Origin: Glandiceps talaboti
Lineage: Eukaryota; Hemichordata; Enteropneusta; Spengelidae
Direction of reading: 5' to 3'
Length of the DNA stretch: 64,000 bases
NCBI RefSeq assembly: GCF_964340395.1
Contig: NC_135564.1
Coordinates: forward strand, 19,078,319-19,142,318
Shown here: positions 11,930 through 63,991 of the stretch, piece after piece
Numbering within the stretch: the first letter of the stretch is position 1
Layout of the letters: every line of letters begins with the position of its first letter
Made by a program: the position numbers and the translations under genes
Notes under the pieces: generated by a model
Told to the model about the DNA's origin: nothing
The model's database searches: none
The model's input: only the letters and a program-made list of their open reading frames with translations

Positions 11930-13500
11930 GTATTTGCACATATTTAGTAAATTTGACCAAAACTGTCATTTTTTGACCTTTTTCACCCAAAATTGACATT
12001 CTTGACAATAATATTAAGGTCTTGGTAGATATTTAGTGGTCATTGTATCATTATAACAAATATCGATACTTGTAAAACATATTAATATTAAATATCTGGT
12101 AAATTTGACCAAAAATGTCATGTTTTCACTTTTTTCACCCCAAAAAAATCAACATTCTTGAAAAAGGTGTCATGTCTACAGAACATTGGTTGATATTTAT
12201 TACTTACAGCAATCAAATACTGAAAATGAACATTTTTATGGAAAATAAATTCATATATTTAGTAAATTTGACCAAAAATGCCAATTCTTGACTTTTTTCA
12301 CAGCTTAACTTAAGGTTCAGTAGTGCTCTAGGCATGGCAAAGTGTCTGTTTGGATACGTGTGTGTGCCGCTGGATCGATTGCCTGGATATTTGGTGGGTG
12401 TATTACCATTGGTGTCTAGTTGGGAAATTGTTCAAATCAAAATGATCTCACCTCTGGTGTTTGATTTGGGTCAAAACACTTAAACTCAAAAACTGCCTGG
12501 CAGATCAGCCTGAAATTTTGTGGGAACATTCTCAGAGATGTTTAGATTTAGAATTGTTAATGACATGATGATCCCATCAGTGATATGCAAATTAGGTATA
12601 AAATGTGTCTTTTTGGTCAAAAATCTATAATTCCAAAAATTATTGAGCAGATTGAGTTGAAATTTGATGAACATTCTTAGTGGTGTTTAGATTAAAAACT
12701 GTTCATAACGTGATGATCCCATGAGTGTTATGCAAATTAGGTCTAAAATGATTTTTTTTGGTAAAAAATCTATAATTCTTAAATACCGAATAGATAGGGC
12801 AGGAACTTCATGGGATGCATCTAGGTATGTGTAGATGAAGCTGTATTCACAATGTGATGATCCGATCAGCAGTATGCAAATTAGGTCTAAGTATCTCAAT
12901 ATCCATCAAAAACATATCTTGACACTGCATAGTGTGAATGGGTTGGAACTTGGTGGGATGTTTCTGGAGGTGTTATTGTTATTGTTGAAAATAGTTTGAA
13001 AAAAATTGGTCCTAGCAACCATGACCACGCCCTTAGCAACAGTGAAATGATGATATATTACAAAGATAGCAACAGGCAAGGGTGGGTAAGTGAATAAATA
13101 TTTTTAAAATAAATGTATGCTAAATAATGGAAAGGGTAGGCAAATTAATAAAGATTCCAAAAATGTATGCAAATATGCCTAGCAACAAGACCACACCCAT
13201 AACAACAGTCTAAAATAACCTAAAATCAACATTCTTGAAAAAGGTTTCCAATGTACAGGATCTTAGTTGAAATTGATTACTTATAGTTACTTATTAATTA
13301 CTGACCAACAAATTAATTTTTAACTTTTCACCCGATATCAATATTTTTGGAAGGTTTCTCCCAAAGTTATACTGATATTTATTACTTATGGTATTCAAAC
13401 ACTGAAAACGAAGTCCTCGTGAAAATAATTGTACATATTGGATGAACGTTTCACTTATTTCTGTACATTTTTCACCCAAAATCGTCATTTTAGAAAAGGA
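11930..13500. repeat. Region of diverged internal repeats
   Basis: A module with AGTAAATTTGACCAAAAATG followed by TTTTTCACCC and ACATTCTTGAAAAAGG recurs near 11945, 12105, 12255, 13215 and 13440. Within it, 12490-12900 holds three diverged units of about 130 bp sharing GTGATGATCC and ATGCAAATTAGGT. No coding potential. Confidence 0.7.
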
Positions 13501-14179
13501 CTTATTTTCCACATGCAACTAACTCATATCTACTGCTCATAATATTCTTATACCAATAGCTAACTATCTCTCTTATCTGGTCGGTATATGTCTCAATATA
13601 CACCTGGCTAGCCACCTGGCTAGTTCAAAATCAATGATAGGGATCATCCTGTTTTCACATGTGATATGATAATGATGGAATATAATGAAAATTCATAATG
13701 TAATAACATTATGGTACAAGAGAATTCCATAGACATTTATAATCGCTAAACTGACATGTTAATGTTAAGCTCAGACATGGTCTGAGTTTTAGGATATTAT
13801 TGAGACTAATGATAGTCAAACACCTGTCAATGAAGATCCAAATGAATGTGTACAGACTATAGGCATGACTCAATTTGAATTATATGCTTCTTTTTCCCAC
13901 CTTCAGAGTATCCAATTAATTAACTTTATTTATTACAAATTTTATATTGTGACAGCAGCTGCATGGAAATCGTTACAAGTGTAGGTATGGTTTCTTTTTT
14001 TTTGTGGTTCCTTTTTGGTTTTTACTGCTGTGTAAATCATGACCACATTTTAGGCCAGCTGATCACAACAGGATTATGATTAAAGAGAGAGTTTTGATTA
14101 TATATTCAACTTTTATTGAAATTTATATTCAGTAGATAAGTACTGTCATGGTTAACCGACAAGTAAGACAAGTAAAACC

Positions 14180-14300
14180 TCAACTTGGACGTATCAGTCA
14201 CATTAATTACAATTGTCAATGATTTACTTATTTCGTTTGAGTATTTAGCCATGTCGATATTAGTATTCACTGTTGTACAGTGTATTGCACCACAGTCGCC
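14180..14300 (+). repeat. Dispersed repeat, copy 2
   Basis: Same orientation as 9145-9260; shared core ACTGTTGTACAGTGTATTGC. Confidence 0.7.
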
Positions 14301-14489
14301 ATGTTCGAAATGCCCGCGAAAATTGTCAGTACACAGAGAATTAGATTAAAATTGCGACGTAGTAGCATAAAATCTCCTACGTCACAAGTGTGCGTACATG
14401 TTGAACATGTAGCCGAAACTCTATTATAGCACAAACGCATATTTTCTAAGAAACAGCGTGGTGTCATTATCTGTATGGACTATGTTTTT

Positions 14490-14541
14490 GAATGAATGAA
14501 TGAATGAATGAATGAATGAATGAATGAATGAATGAATGAAT
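14490..14541. repeat. (GAAT)n microsatellite
   Basis: About thirteen units of GAAT adjoining the minisatellite on its right. Confidence 0.9.
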
Positions 14542-14559
14542 GGGCTTTATTGGCCTATA

Positions 14560-14882
14560 TGGTTGTTCTTTAGGGCCTTCAAGGTTGTTCTTTTGGATGT
14601 CAACAGGGCTGTTGTCTAAGACCTACAGGGCTGCCCTATTGTATGTCAATAGGGTTGCCCTCTAGAACCTACAGAGCTGTCTTATTGGACGCCAATTTGC
14701 CTTCTAGGACCTACAGGGCTGTCCTATTGGACGCCAATTTGGTTTGGTCTGTAGGACATAGAGGGCTGTCCTATTGCGTGCCAATAGGGTTGCCCTATAG
14801 GAACCATGTCCAAAACCCCATAAGACGCCCTATAGGGCTGCCCTATTAAACTGTCCTGTAGGATTGCCCTATAGGATGCTAT
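14560..14882 (+). repeat. Minisatellite with units of CCTACAGGGCTGTCCTATTG
   Basis: Diverged copies of a GGGCTGxCCTATTGxxxGCCAAT unit. The block at about 14690-14745 holds the best pair. Units vary in length, so it is not a CRISPR array. Confidence 0.8.
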
Positions 14883-14885
14883 AGA

Positions 14886-14937
14886 TTTTTTACCTTCCAT
14901 AAGGAAGGTTATAATATACAGATGAAGTCTGTGTGTC

Positions 14938-14998
<61 letters not shown>

Positions 14999-16487
14999 CA
15001 CGATTTCCAAAAAAAACGGCTGCATCAATTCGAACGAAATTTCATAGACATGTTCCGTAGGGTAATGGCCAGAACTGATTAGGTTTTGCTAATAATCTGA
15101 TGAATATTAATGACCAATTTGAGTAATTAATCAATAATCTGATGAATATTAATGACCAATTTGAGTAATTAATCAATCGAATGAGTATAAAGTTGGCGTC
15201 AGATTCAGATTCAGATTCAGGTAGCGTTATCTTAGGCCAAAAAAAAAATCTGGTTCTGGTCAGCGTGTGCGTGCCCTGAATACCCTCATGTCGATCCCTT
15301 TTTCCCCCGATAATTTTTGCTTTCCCGTTCCTTATTTATTCCTGATATCAGGAGAAAAAGCAGCTGAAATCTACCCTACATGCCAAGACTGCTTACATAC
15401 AAAGCCTAAACTGCTTCGAAGAAAAAGGAAGTTTTTCAAGAAATAGATATGATAGAACAGAGTATGTAAAGTGTAAAAAAAATATGTATTTACTAATTTG
15501 CCAAAAAAAAAAAAAAAAAATTAGGAAAAAAAAAATTAGCGTCGTCACACCACATTAGAAAGTTTACCCTGACCAGAACCAGATATTTTTTTTGCCTTAT
15601 GAACGTTATATTGAGCATCAGATGGCCTCAGATCTGAATCTGAATCTGACGCCAACTTTATACTCGTGCTCTACACTACTGAGAAAGACTGTTTTCAGGG
15701 GTTTCGTGCCAACCTTATTTTGTGTTTCTCTTGGATCGGCACTCTGCATTGGCTGCACAAACACGAGAAAAAGAAGACCGAGGCAGGGTATTTAAGTGAT
15801 TCCAACTCACCAGAAAACAATTTTTTTTCTTGGCCTTAAAATAGGTTTACAATGAGCGCAGAGTTCACAAACTGGTGAAATATTTATCATCATTTCAATT
15901 TCGTCAAATATGGACTTATCATTTTCAAATTTCACACACTGATGCGCAGATGAATAAAGAGAAATCGTGTCTTTTTAGATTTTCGATTAGAAGTTTAGGA
16001 AGTATTATATTGACTTCGTGGGCAATCGTGCTGGAGAATTCACCAAGATAAATTTATATATATGATAGCTATGTGGCCAACTCAACACACAGTGAAGCAT
16101 TTATAGAACATTGGAGTATTGGTCTCACCATAACAAGATCTAATTACTAAATATATGCAAATAACTTATTAAAACTTAAAGCAACATCGATGATATTTTC
16201 AGGACAGATGCGCTTTGGTATCACTCATGTACATACCAAATGATATTCTTAAGATATATCATAATCACCGAAAACCATTGATTATGTAAATAACTCATTA
16301 ATATTCATATATTAATATCACATGGTTTGTTTGCTAAAACCTAATCATTTCTAGCCATCTCCCTAAAGACAATGTGAGCCAAATTTCGTTTGACTTGAGC
16401 CTGTCGTTTTTTGAGAAAATGATGACACAGACGAACAGACAGACTTTTTATTCCTAGAGTATAATCTTCCTTATGGAAGGTAAAAAA
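14886..16487. mobile_element. 1.6-kb inverted-repeat MITE-like element with hairpin ends
   Basis: Both ends carry TTACCTTCCATAAGGAAGG in inverted orientation, and each end is itself a small palindrome (CCTTCC-ATAA-GGAAGG). The terminal inverted repeats extend imperfectly for more than 200 bp. The left arm contains a (GT)n tract at 14940-14997 and a 42-bp tandem duplication at about 15090-15175. The centre (15590-16015) is found inverted at 38020-38370. No transposase was seen; non-autonomous DNA element is inferred. Confidence 0.75.
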
Positions 16488-16731
16488 AATTGTGGACTCT
16501 TGTGTGAGTTACATATGATAGCTTTAAATCAGAATTTTGCAATCCAACAATGAATGTGTGTACAGAAATCTATGGTTTCGCCCATACGGGAGGCAGTTCA
16601 GTTTAAATCTGGTTAAGTTTCCAAAGAATCCAGGACTTTTACAGTCATTCTCAAACCGCTCAGTTAAATTAACGTGATATGTAAATGTCATCAGTTTTTA
16701 GCTCAGGTAAGGGAATGTTATGTTATGCTGA

Positions 16732-16734
<3 letters not shown>

Positions 16735-16762
<28 letters not shown>

Positions 16763-16799
16763 ACGTACGTACGTACGTACGTACGTACGTACGTACGTA
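16735..16799. repeat. (CTGT)n-(ACGT)n compound microsatellite
   Basis: Seven CTGT units switch into nine self-complementary ACGT units at 16762-16798. Confidence 0.95.
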
Positions 16800-16869
16800 A
16801 GTGTGTATGGGTATGTCTGTCTGTTCGTCTGTATGTGCACATGATATCTACAAATTGTGGTCAACTATG

Positions 16870-18340
16870 ACTATGCCTTGCTGTCTTGTAATGCAACATG
16901 GCCCATCCAGCATATTGTTTACATAAAGTAAAGGCTGTTATCAGCATCCTTTGTTGACATACCTATTCAATGGGTGGAAAACAGCTCCCACAGACAATCT
17001 CACTTTTACCTTAACACGAAAACTGAATAACAGGACTTTGTATTTTTTTTATTACATCTATGCAGTTGTCAGTGTAAATTGTAGGTGACAATAACATTAG
17101 ATATAACATATTACGTTCTGTTACTTTTGTCTGCAGATTTTGTGAATCCCATGTGATACACACTATACTCCTTACTGAATGAAAGTACCAAATTGCACTT
17201 TTTAGGGGATCTGGTATTGAACTTTGACTAGTCTAGAAGATCAAAGATCGTTTACATGTAAACACATAAAGTCGCGTGTTGTCAACCGACACTACTAAGG
17301 TGACACTCGTTTAATGTCATTGAAATAAGAAATTGTATATTCTAATTACCAATTATTCGGATGAGAATGGCTTCACGAGAAGACAACATAACGCAATGAG
17401 TTCCCCATAATATTCTCTCAAGTTGTTCATGTGTCGTGACAGTACATTATATGACCATTCAAAATCTTCGCGAAAGTAGACCCACACATTCGTCAGAGCA
17501 GAAGGTTTTGTTGGATAACTATCCCTCTTGAAAACTATGTGTACAAGCACTTTATTTCATTTTTTACTGCGTTCATTACCGCCATCCACACAGTGACATG
17601 AAGTGGTTTCATCTTCTTTCAAAGTACGGCCCGCGTTCACTGAAGCCGTCCGTACTGTGGTGTATTGCGTATTGTCTCCGACCATTTTTTGTTTTGTTTG
17701 AGTTTTTGATGGATAGACATGTCTTACGTTTTGAATTTATTTGACATGGGAGCGTGAAGTATTGACTGTACTTTGCTGTGTCCATCCACTTTGGACATGT
17801 GTTTGGCAAATTGTTCAGGTAGACAAAACAATGGAAACAAAAATAGCAACATTGTAATTAGCATTGCGTCTTTTTACTTTGATATGATTGTGACAGTATG
17901 TTCATGTGATGTATCAAAATGAAAACGATCGACTCTCAACAATATGGAAATCAAAACATGCAATCGGACTACACATTATTTCCAAAAAACTGCTATCATA
18001 TTGACAATATTTTATGAAGCTAACTTGCTTTCTTTATTCGTGGAAACATCATTTCAAATTATTTTATATGTTTTCCTTTTTTACACATTGATCATGGCTA
18101 CACTGGTGGCCAACACTGGCCACAGTAACATTTACCGGCTTTCACACTGTATGGCGTTACTGTCCACTTTTTACGCATGGTTTCAACTGCTTCCACCCCA
18201 TTACGACACAGTTATATCACTCGGAAATGTGTGTAGTGTGATCGTTTCACTGCAGGTGCTGCTACATCCACCATCAAAAATACCGAGGAACCATTTTTGC
18301 CGGATGAATAAACTGGTACACAACAATATGTACAGTTTGT
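16870..18340. other. Intergenic, no recognisable feature
   Basis: Includes a 147-codon plus frame (17944-18387) with no recognisable domain in that frame; the overlapping LINE scrap at 18345 lies in a different frame. Confidence 0.4.
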
Positions 18341-18344
18341 ACAA

Positions 18345-18398
18345 TATGGACAATTTGTTGAAGTGGTTGATAAGTTTACGTATTTAGGAATGTTGTTT
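18345..18398 (+). pseudogene. LINE remnant (post-RT motif)
   Basis: One frame reads YGQFVEVVDKFTYLGMLF, the EVVDKFTYLG motif found after the RT active site in non-LTR elements. It stops exactly where a MITE-like copy begins (TTTGAATTGAGC), so the LINE appears cut by that element. Only 18 codons are visible. Confidence 0.6.
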
Positions 18399-18846
18399 GA
18401 ATTGAGCTAGTCGTGTTTTAGAAAATGGTGATAAAGTCGCACCACTCTAGACGACATTTCCTGACAAGAAACTATTTTTTTCTTTTTTGTGGCCAATGGA
18501 AAATATGCCAATAACTTATTAAAACTAAAAGCTACATTAGTAATATTTTCAGGACAGGTGCGCTTTGGTATCACAAATGTGTGTGCCAAGTTATAATGAA
18601 TTTGAAGCGTGTATTCTTGAGATATAGCCTAATTACCGAAAATCATTAATTATGTAAATTGCTCATTAATGTTCACGGGATTTTTACCAAAACGTAATCA
18701 ACTGTTGCCATTACCCTACAAAATACGTCTTCATAATTTCGTTTGAATTGAGCCAGCCGTTATGGAGAAAACGATGACACAGAGAAATAGACACACAGAC
18801 ACACAGACTTCCACCCATAAATATATATCTTCCTTACGGAAGAAAA
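18399..18846 (+). mobile_element. MITE-like family copy
   Basis: Internal blocks TATGCCAATAACTTATTAAA, CAGGACAGGTGCGCTTTGGT and GATATAGCCTAATTACCGAA are shared with 34430-35128, 48880-49110 and 62900-63187. It ends in CTTCCTTACGGAAG. Confidence 0.75.
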
Positions 18847-19207
18847 CACTACAGAGAAGTTAACTGGGTTTCGTTCATAAAACAGGAACTGCTATTTCTA
18901 GGTTTTGGTGAAGTTTGGGTAAATTAGTGTACTAATAAATGTCCTTTTTTACACCGGCCTTCGCTCCAAACACACTAAACCATATTATTGGAAGAAACCA
19001 TCTGTGTTCGAATGTAAAGCAAATGTATAACTTAGGACAATTCTTGAGACAGGCAGGAAATTTAAGAATCATGTAATGTATTATTTGCAATATATATACT
19101 TCTGGTAGTTTTTTATTCATTCTCCATATATTTTCCTGTGTACAGTCATGTAAATTTTTCTTTGGTTTTGTATGTTACTGATGTGCAGTAATGCTCAATG
19201 TGAATAA

Positions 19208-19330
19208 GTAATTGTAATTGTAATTGTAATTGTATGTATGTATGTATGTATGTATGTATGTATGTATGTATGTATGTATGTATGTATGTATGTATGTATG
19301 TATGTATGTATGTATGTCTGTCTGTCTGTG

Positions 19331-19419
<89 letters not shown>

Positions 19420-19506
19420 ATGTATGTATGTATGTATGTACAATGTATGTATGTATGTATGTATGTATGTATGTATGTATGTATGTATGTATGTATGTAT
19501 GTGCAT
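19208..19506. repeat. Compound (TTGTAA)n-(TGTA)n-(CTGT)n-(TGTA)n microsatellite
   Basis: Nearly 300 bp of alternating tetranucleotide tracts ending in GCATGCATGC. All apparent frames across it on both strands (poly YVCM or THTYI) are microsatellite artefacts. Confidence 0.97.
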
Positions 19507-19740
19507 GCATGCATGCGTATCATGCATGCATTTGTTTGGTATATAATATGTACATGTGAACAATAGCCCTGCAGAACATAAGTAGGCCAATCTAATGGTT
19601 CACTGCAGCTCAAATGAAGAAAACTAAAAAGAACCAACAGTTATGGCCTAGTCAGGAGGAAACCACGTGACCGACCTTTGAAGGCTTGGGGTCCAGTGCC
19701 AAAGATGTCCCCAACAACATAATCAGGAAGACTATTCCAT

Positions 19741-21990
19741 GTGTATGTATGTATGTATGTATGTATGTATGTATGTATGTATGTATGTATGTATGTATGT
19801 ATGTATGTATTAACGTACGTACGTACGTACGTGCGTGTGTGTGTGCGCGTACGTACGTACGTGCGTGTGTATATATGTGCTAGTGCAGTCATGCATGCAT
19901 TCATGTATGCCCTATATATATTTTAGAATTAAGTTAAAATCATGGATTCAGCCTAACATTCGATGGAAATCGTTAAATCTATATGAATCGGGGATTAGTT
20001 TGTTTTTGTCATATACTCGTATATTCTCCTGAACGTGGGTGCATATAATACTCATGTTTGAGTGAACTGAAGACTGAAACGGCACAAGAGATTACATGGC
20101 GATAAACATAAATGAATCAGAAACATATTTCCTTATGAACGTAGTTATTTACATTAAATACGGGCATGCTTGCCACTCCGTTCATAATTAGCCTATAAAA
20201 CAGAAACAACACATGTATATGGCTACGTATAACACATGCCCAGATATCTCCTCAATAAAATGTAGCCAATCTGTTATAATTAATCATATATTCACAGCCA
20301 TTGTTCCAGGTAGTTTGTCGTCAGCAACTGGCGATTAAACATGGCAGTTTCAATAGTCAGAACACAAACAATTTATATTCGATGCTCCCTGTACGACCTA
20401 ACTTAAAGTTTCCTGCTTTCAAATGCTTCATTGAGGGATTGATAATATTAGACCGTGACTGAATGTAAATATTGGATATGAAGGGTACACTGCCACACAG
20501 GAGGGAAACCTTTCATTTTAATAGGTAGCATTGATCGGAGTGTTTGATCTCATGTTGCTATGTTTCTATGTCCAATTTAACATTTTAACAAATATAAGGT
20601 GTTAACAGATAATAGTTACAATGGCAGGAAAGGACACGTACAGCTTCAAACAATTGAATAGTTAATAACGGTTACATAGCACTGTTCAAGGTCGAACGAT
20701 AAGCTGCAGGTACGCGGTTGATTAAATGTATGGTGTGTCATAAATGACCGTAATTTACGATACAGTCTGTAGAGTTAAGAATTTATGTATACAAAAAAAA
20801 CCATTCTATCACCATGCAGAAAAGAAATTATCCAAAAAACGTGTTTCGTAACGATACATTCGTCATTAGAACATTGGATGATTTTGTTGATCCTCTATAG
20901 TCTTGTTCTTATTACAATTTAAACCTAAAAATGAAATGGTTAATTTCAAGTCCATGGCTATTAAGAATTATTTTAGCTTAAATGTAGGCTAAATTTGAAA
21001 CCCCAAAATATTTCGACATTTTATGCGTAAATACTGTTCGAATTCGCCTTCGTAGTGTTACGTTTATTGATAATTTTAGACCAGCACAGAATGTAAAAGT
21101 TGCGGTCGTTTTGAATGTGTATTTATACGTCACCTGTCACCAATCTCGCAATCTGATTGGTCGAGAGGCCTGCAGATATGCAGGCGTATTTTTCACTAAT
21201 AGCCGTATATTTGCTTGCTGTATCACGTGATCACTGCATGTCCCCTTGTAAACAAACCTGGCAGACAACTATAAATCCAGCTATAAAGAGCATTTCAAAT
21301 GCCATTTTTTGCGAACCGAACAAAATATCACCGTTGTATACATTGTAAAAAGTCTTTGAACTGTAATTTTCATGTGACAGGGAAATAGCCAAACTTCCAC
21401 ACAGAACGGCAAAAGTCCAGTGACGGCGGTCGTCACACGATCGTAACATGAATTCCTAAATTTATGAAGGACATCAAATTTACCGCCACAGAGGGTGCAA
21501 TTTTTGCTTAACTAGAACAACATTTAATAGAATACAGTTCGCAAAACAAAGACGCACTCATTTTTCAGCTGAAGGTTATAATATGTCATTGAGTAATATG
21601 CAAATAGTAAACATTACGTCATAATACTGAGCAAACGCGCACTCTGATTGGATGATAAAGTAAATGCTGACATTGTCGTTATAGAAGAGGTGAGTGATAC
21701 TACTCTCAGCAGTATAACGCGGAAGTGATTTTTATTTTAAAATGAAACAGCGTTTTTAGATATTCAAAAATGAATTCGTAGTCGCATGTGACGCATAAAT
21801 ATGTTATTTACCAAATACTGTTCCACATCTTGATGCTTGAGGAAATTTTTCCGGTATAACGGCTCGCCTCCGACTCTCCGTTATTACCGGAAAAATTACA
21901 GCAGCAAGATATGGCACGGTATTTGGCAAATAACATATACGTATTTTACGGTTAGTCCATTAATTAGGTCCTAGGGTAGAACGGGTAAAG
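19741..21990 (+). repeat. Repeat unit, copy A (about 2.2 kb)
   Basis: Starts with (TGTA)n and (ACGT)n tracts and is collinear with copy B at 25049-30472 in the same orientation. Copy A lacks two insertions present in copy B, so it shows the empty sites near 20508 and 21210. It ends with a long imperfect hairpin (21798-21942). No protein was recognised. It could be a non-autonomous transposon or a local duplication. Confidence 0.8.
21798..21942. repeat. Long imperfect hairpin near the end of copy A
   Basis: Arms of about 60 nt (ATATGTTATTTACCAAATAC to TTCCGGTATAACGG, and the inverted counterpart) are separated by about 15 nt. Copy B keeps both arms at about 30311-30420 with a shorter loop and changed middle. 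Confidence 0.75.
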
Positions 21991-22559
21991 ATGCTTCATG
22001 CTGCTGCTAAATATATGTAATGAATACTCACATAGTTTCTATGTGTCTGTAGGTCTTGATGTATATTTCAGTAGTGAGATGAACTGGATCGTGTCTCGTG
22101 AAGTAATGCATAGGAAAGTAGACGTTGTATGTTTTTTACTGAAGCTCGGGTTTTCAAAAAGGTGAAATATTAACTTTTATGGTCATGCGCACGTCACTTT
22201 TATTGGTGCCATATTCTAAATGATTTGTGTTTACTGTACAAGGCACACACCTTGAAATTCCAATTATAAGTGTTGTAGCCAAGTGGATTAGATGAAAACA
22301 ACTATAAACAATCATCGTTGTCAAGTATGGCTTAATTTCCAGATATTTGTAATTTTTCAGGATTTGGACCTTGTTGAGTTTCTAATTAACTGGTGAACGA
22401 AATAAGAAATTCGATATCTTATTTAGAGTTATTTATATCGATCAATCTATCAATTCTCAATTAATTGTTTGTAATATTTAGCCTTCTTCAATTAGTCATG
22501 ACATTTTATGATATAAAGTAAAAAGGAAAATGCTCACTTGAATTTTGTTGACATTCTGT

Positions 22560-22600
22560 GTTTTACCTCCCGTAAGGCAGTGTAATGTTATGGTTTTGCC

Positions 22601-22671
<71 letters not shown>

Positions 22672-23340
22672 GTCCGTGTATGTATTTATGTATGTATGTA
22701 TGTATGTATGTATGTATGTATGTATGTATGTATGTATGTATGTATGTATGTATGTATGTATTCCATATGATTTGTTGCATATATCAACCATAAGAATGTG
22801 CAGACATCTGTTGACATAGCCCTTAGTTTTAATGAGTATTCTGAATAATTAATGATCTTCGAGTAAGCTCTACTTTTGGAATGCACGCATCAAAGTCCAT
22901 ATATTTTGGCACATGCATCAACTATAACAAAGCTCACATATCCTTTAAAGCCTGTTGATATAGTTTTTAATTTTAATGAATGATATGCATAATAAATGAT
23001 TTTTGGTATTTAGGCTATTTCTTAAGAATTCTAACTTCAAATTTCAGATAATTTAGTATTGTGTTGATGGTAAAGAAGTGCATGTGTCATTTAAAGCTTG
23101 ATGTAACTTATAAGCTATATGGTTAATTTGCACAAGAAATGATTTTTTTAAATAATTAGGCAATATGTTAACTATGCAAGCTTCGTATTTCATATAGTTG
23201 TATATAATCAATTTTCTAATTAAGAGGTACATAATATATAATAGCTACAGTTTAGAATTTTGCATTCCAACAATGTGTGTAGGCCTAAACATCTATGGAT
23301 TTGCTGTTACGGGAGGCATTCAGTTTAAATGTGGTAACGC
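22560..23340. mobile_element. MITE-like family copy
   Basis: Left end TTTTACCTCCCGTAAGG, right end ACGGGAGGCATTCAGTTTAA. The interior has repeated TTAATGA...ATAATTAATGATTTT blocks shared with 56100-56912. Confidence 0.65.
22601..22761. repeat. (CTGT)n-(TGTA)n microsatellite inside a MITE-like copy
   Basis: About 18 CTGT units then about 20 TGTA units. It is preceded by TTTTACCTCCCGTAAGG, a MITE end, so the tract grew just inside an element terminus. Confidence 0.93.
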
Positions 23341-24291
23341 TCTGTTTGTACAACACATTGTGGTTTTCTCAGCACATCACTACCTGCACTGTGCTGTGAA
23401 TATTACTCGAACAAAATGTACCTAAATAAAACGTATTCAAGCGTTCTTATAACCATATCCACGTACATTCCAAAGAGAAGATCAGAATTATGTATTTCGT
23501 ACATGTCTTATGTATACATTATGGCTCAAACGAAGTAAATCCAAAATAACACCACAATTCGAGAAATAAAAGATGGCGAGGGATCACTTTTAGTGTCTGC
23601 ATATTCTGAAAGTAAACAAATGTCCCAGGATATAATTTGGAAATTACTGAACATTTTGTTTAATACCACCATATTGGCAACAATATGGTATCATTGCTTA
23701 CCACATTAAATTTAAGGTTTGTAACAAGTTTGTTAGAATAAGAAGTGTTTTGCATTATCATTTGATATCTATGAAATTGGTTGCCGATCAGAAATGTAAC
23801 TCCAGTGCTTAGTGCAAATTAACTTGCAATGATAAATGCATTAAGAAAACGTTGTATTTCTTCGTATTTGGCAATCGGAAAGTTTGAAATTTGGTAATAA
23901 ATCATTAACGTATCGCTACAACAGTTTATCGATTTTCAAGTTTAAGATCGCGACCAAATGACATAGTCATGAATTTTCATTTTTACAACATGTAGTGAAG
24001 ACTACTCACGAACTTGGTCAAAATCCTACGTTCTTTCCTACGAGAACTAGTTGCTTGTTGGAAAAGACAATTTAACTGAAGTTAGGAAGTTTGATTGTAA
24101 AAATATCTGGTTGATTTCTGAATAAAGTCCTTAAAACTACGGACAATAGCCAAGTTGTTTCCAATTAAATCAAATCCCATATATTTATAAGTAATTTAAG
24201 AGTTACATCCAATCAATAACGAGCTCCATTACTTGCCCATATATGGGTATCATTTTTCGCTATTGGCAGTCATGTGAGGTCCCAAAACTAA

Positions 24292-24323
24292 TATAAAGTT
24301 GGAAACAGGTCTTGAGTCAGATT
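24292..24323 (+). promoter_or_regulatory. TATA box and initiator of the plus-strand VWDE-like gene
   Basis: TATAAA at 24292-24297 is followed by TCAGATT at 24317-24323, a perfect YYANWYY initiator. The predicted +1 A at 24319 is 27 bp after the TATA start, the canonical spacing. The ATG is 48 bp further down at 24367, giving a short 5' leader with no upstream ATG. The element also resembles a motif in nearby MITE-like repeats (see findings). Confidence 0.6.
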
Positions 24324-24366
24324 CAGATATACCATCAACTTCACCGGTTCAGGTCACAGTATCAGA

Positions 24367-63991
<39,625 letters not shown>

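Noticed and set aside
14560-14882. Regular repeat possibly resembling a CRISPR array
   Set aside because: Units and intervals vary and the spacers are repeats themselves; the genome is eukaryotic.
15090-15175. CTGATGA occurrences as a further hammerhead
   Set aside because: No GAAA and no pairing at the right distances; it is a simple 42-bp tandem duplication.
17944-18387. 147-codon plus frame
   Set aside because: No recognisable motif, no splice-linked partner, and the LINE signal in its last part is in another frame.
19175-19637. Long open frames on both strands encoding poly-THTYI, poly-QTDR or poly-MYVCV
   Set aside because: They are translations of TGTA and CTGT microsatellites, open in several frames at once, with no initiation context or domain.
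22496-22886. Open frames over the 22.6-kb microsatellite
   Set aside because: Same cause: tetranucleotide repeat read in all frames.
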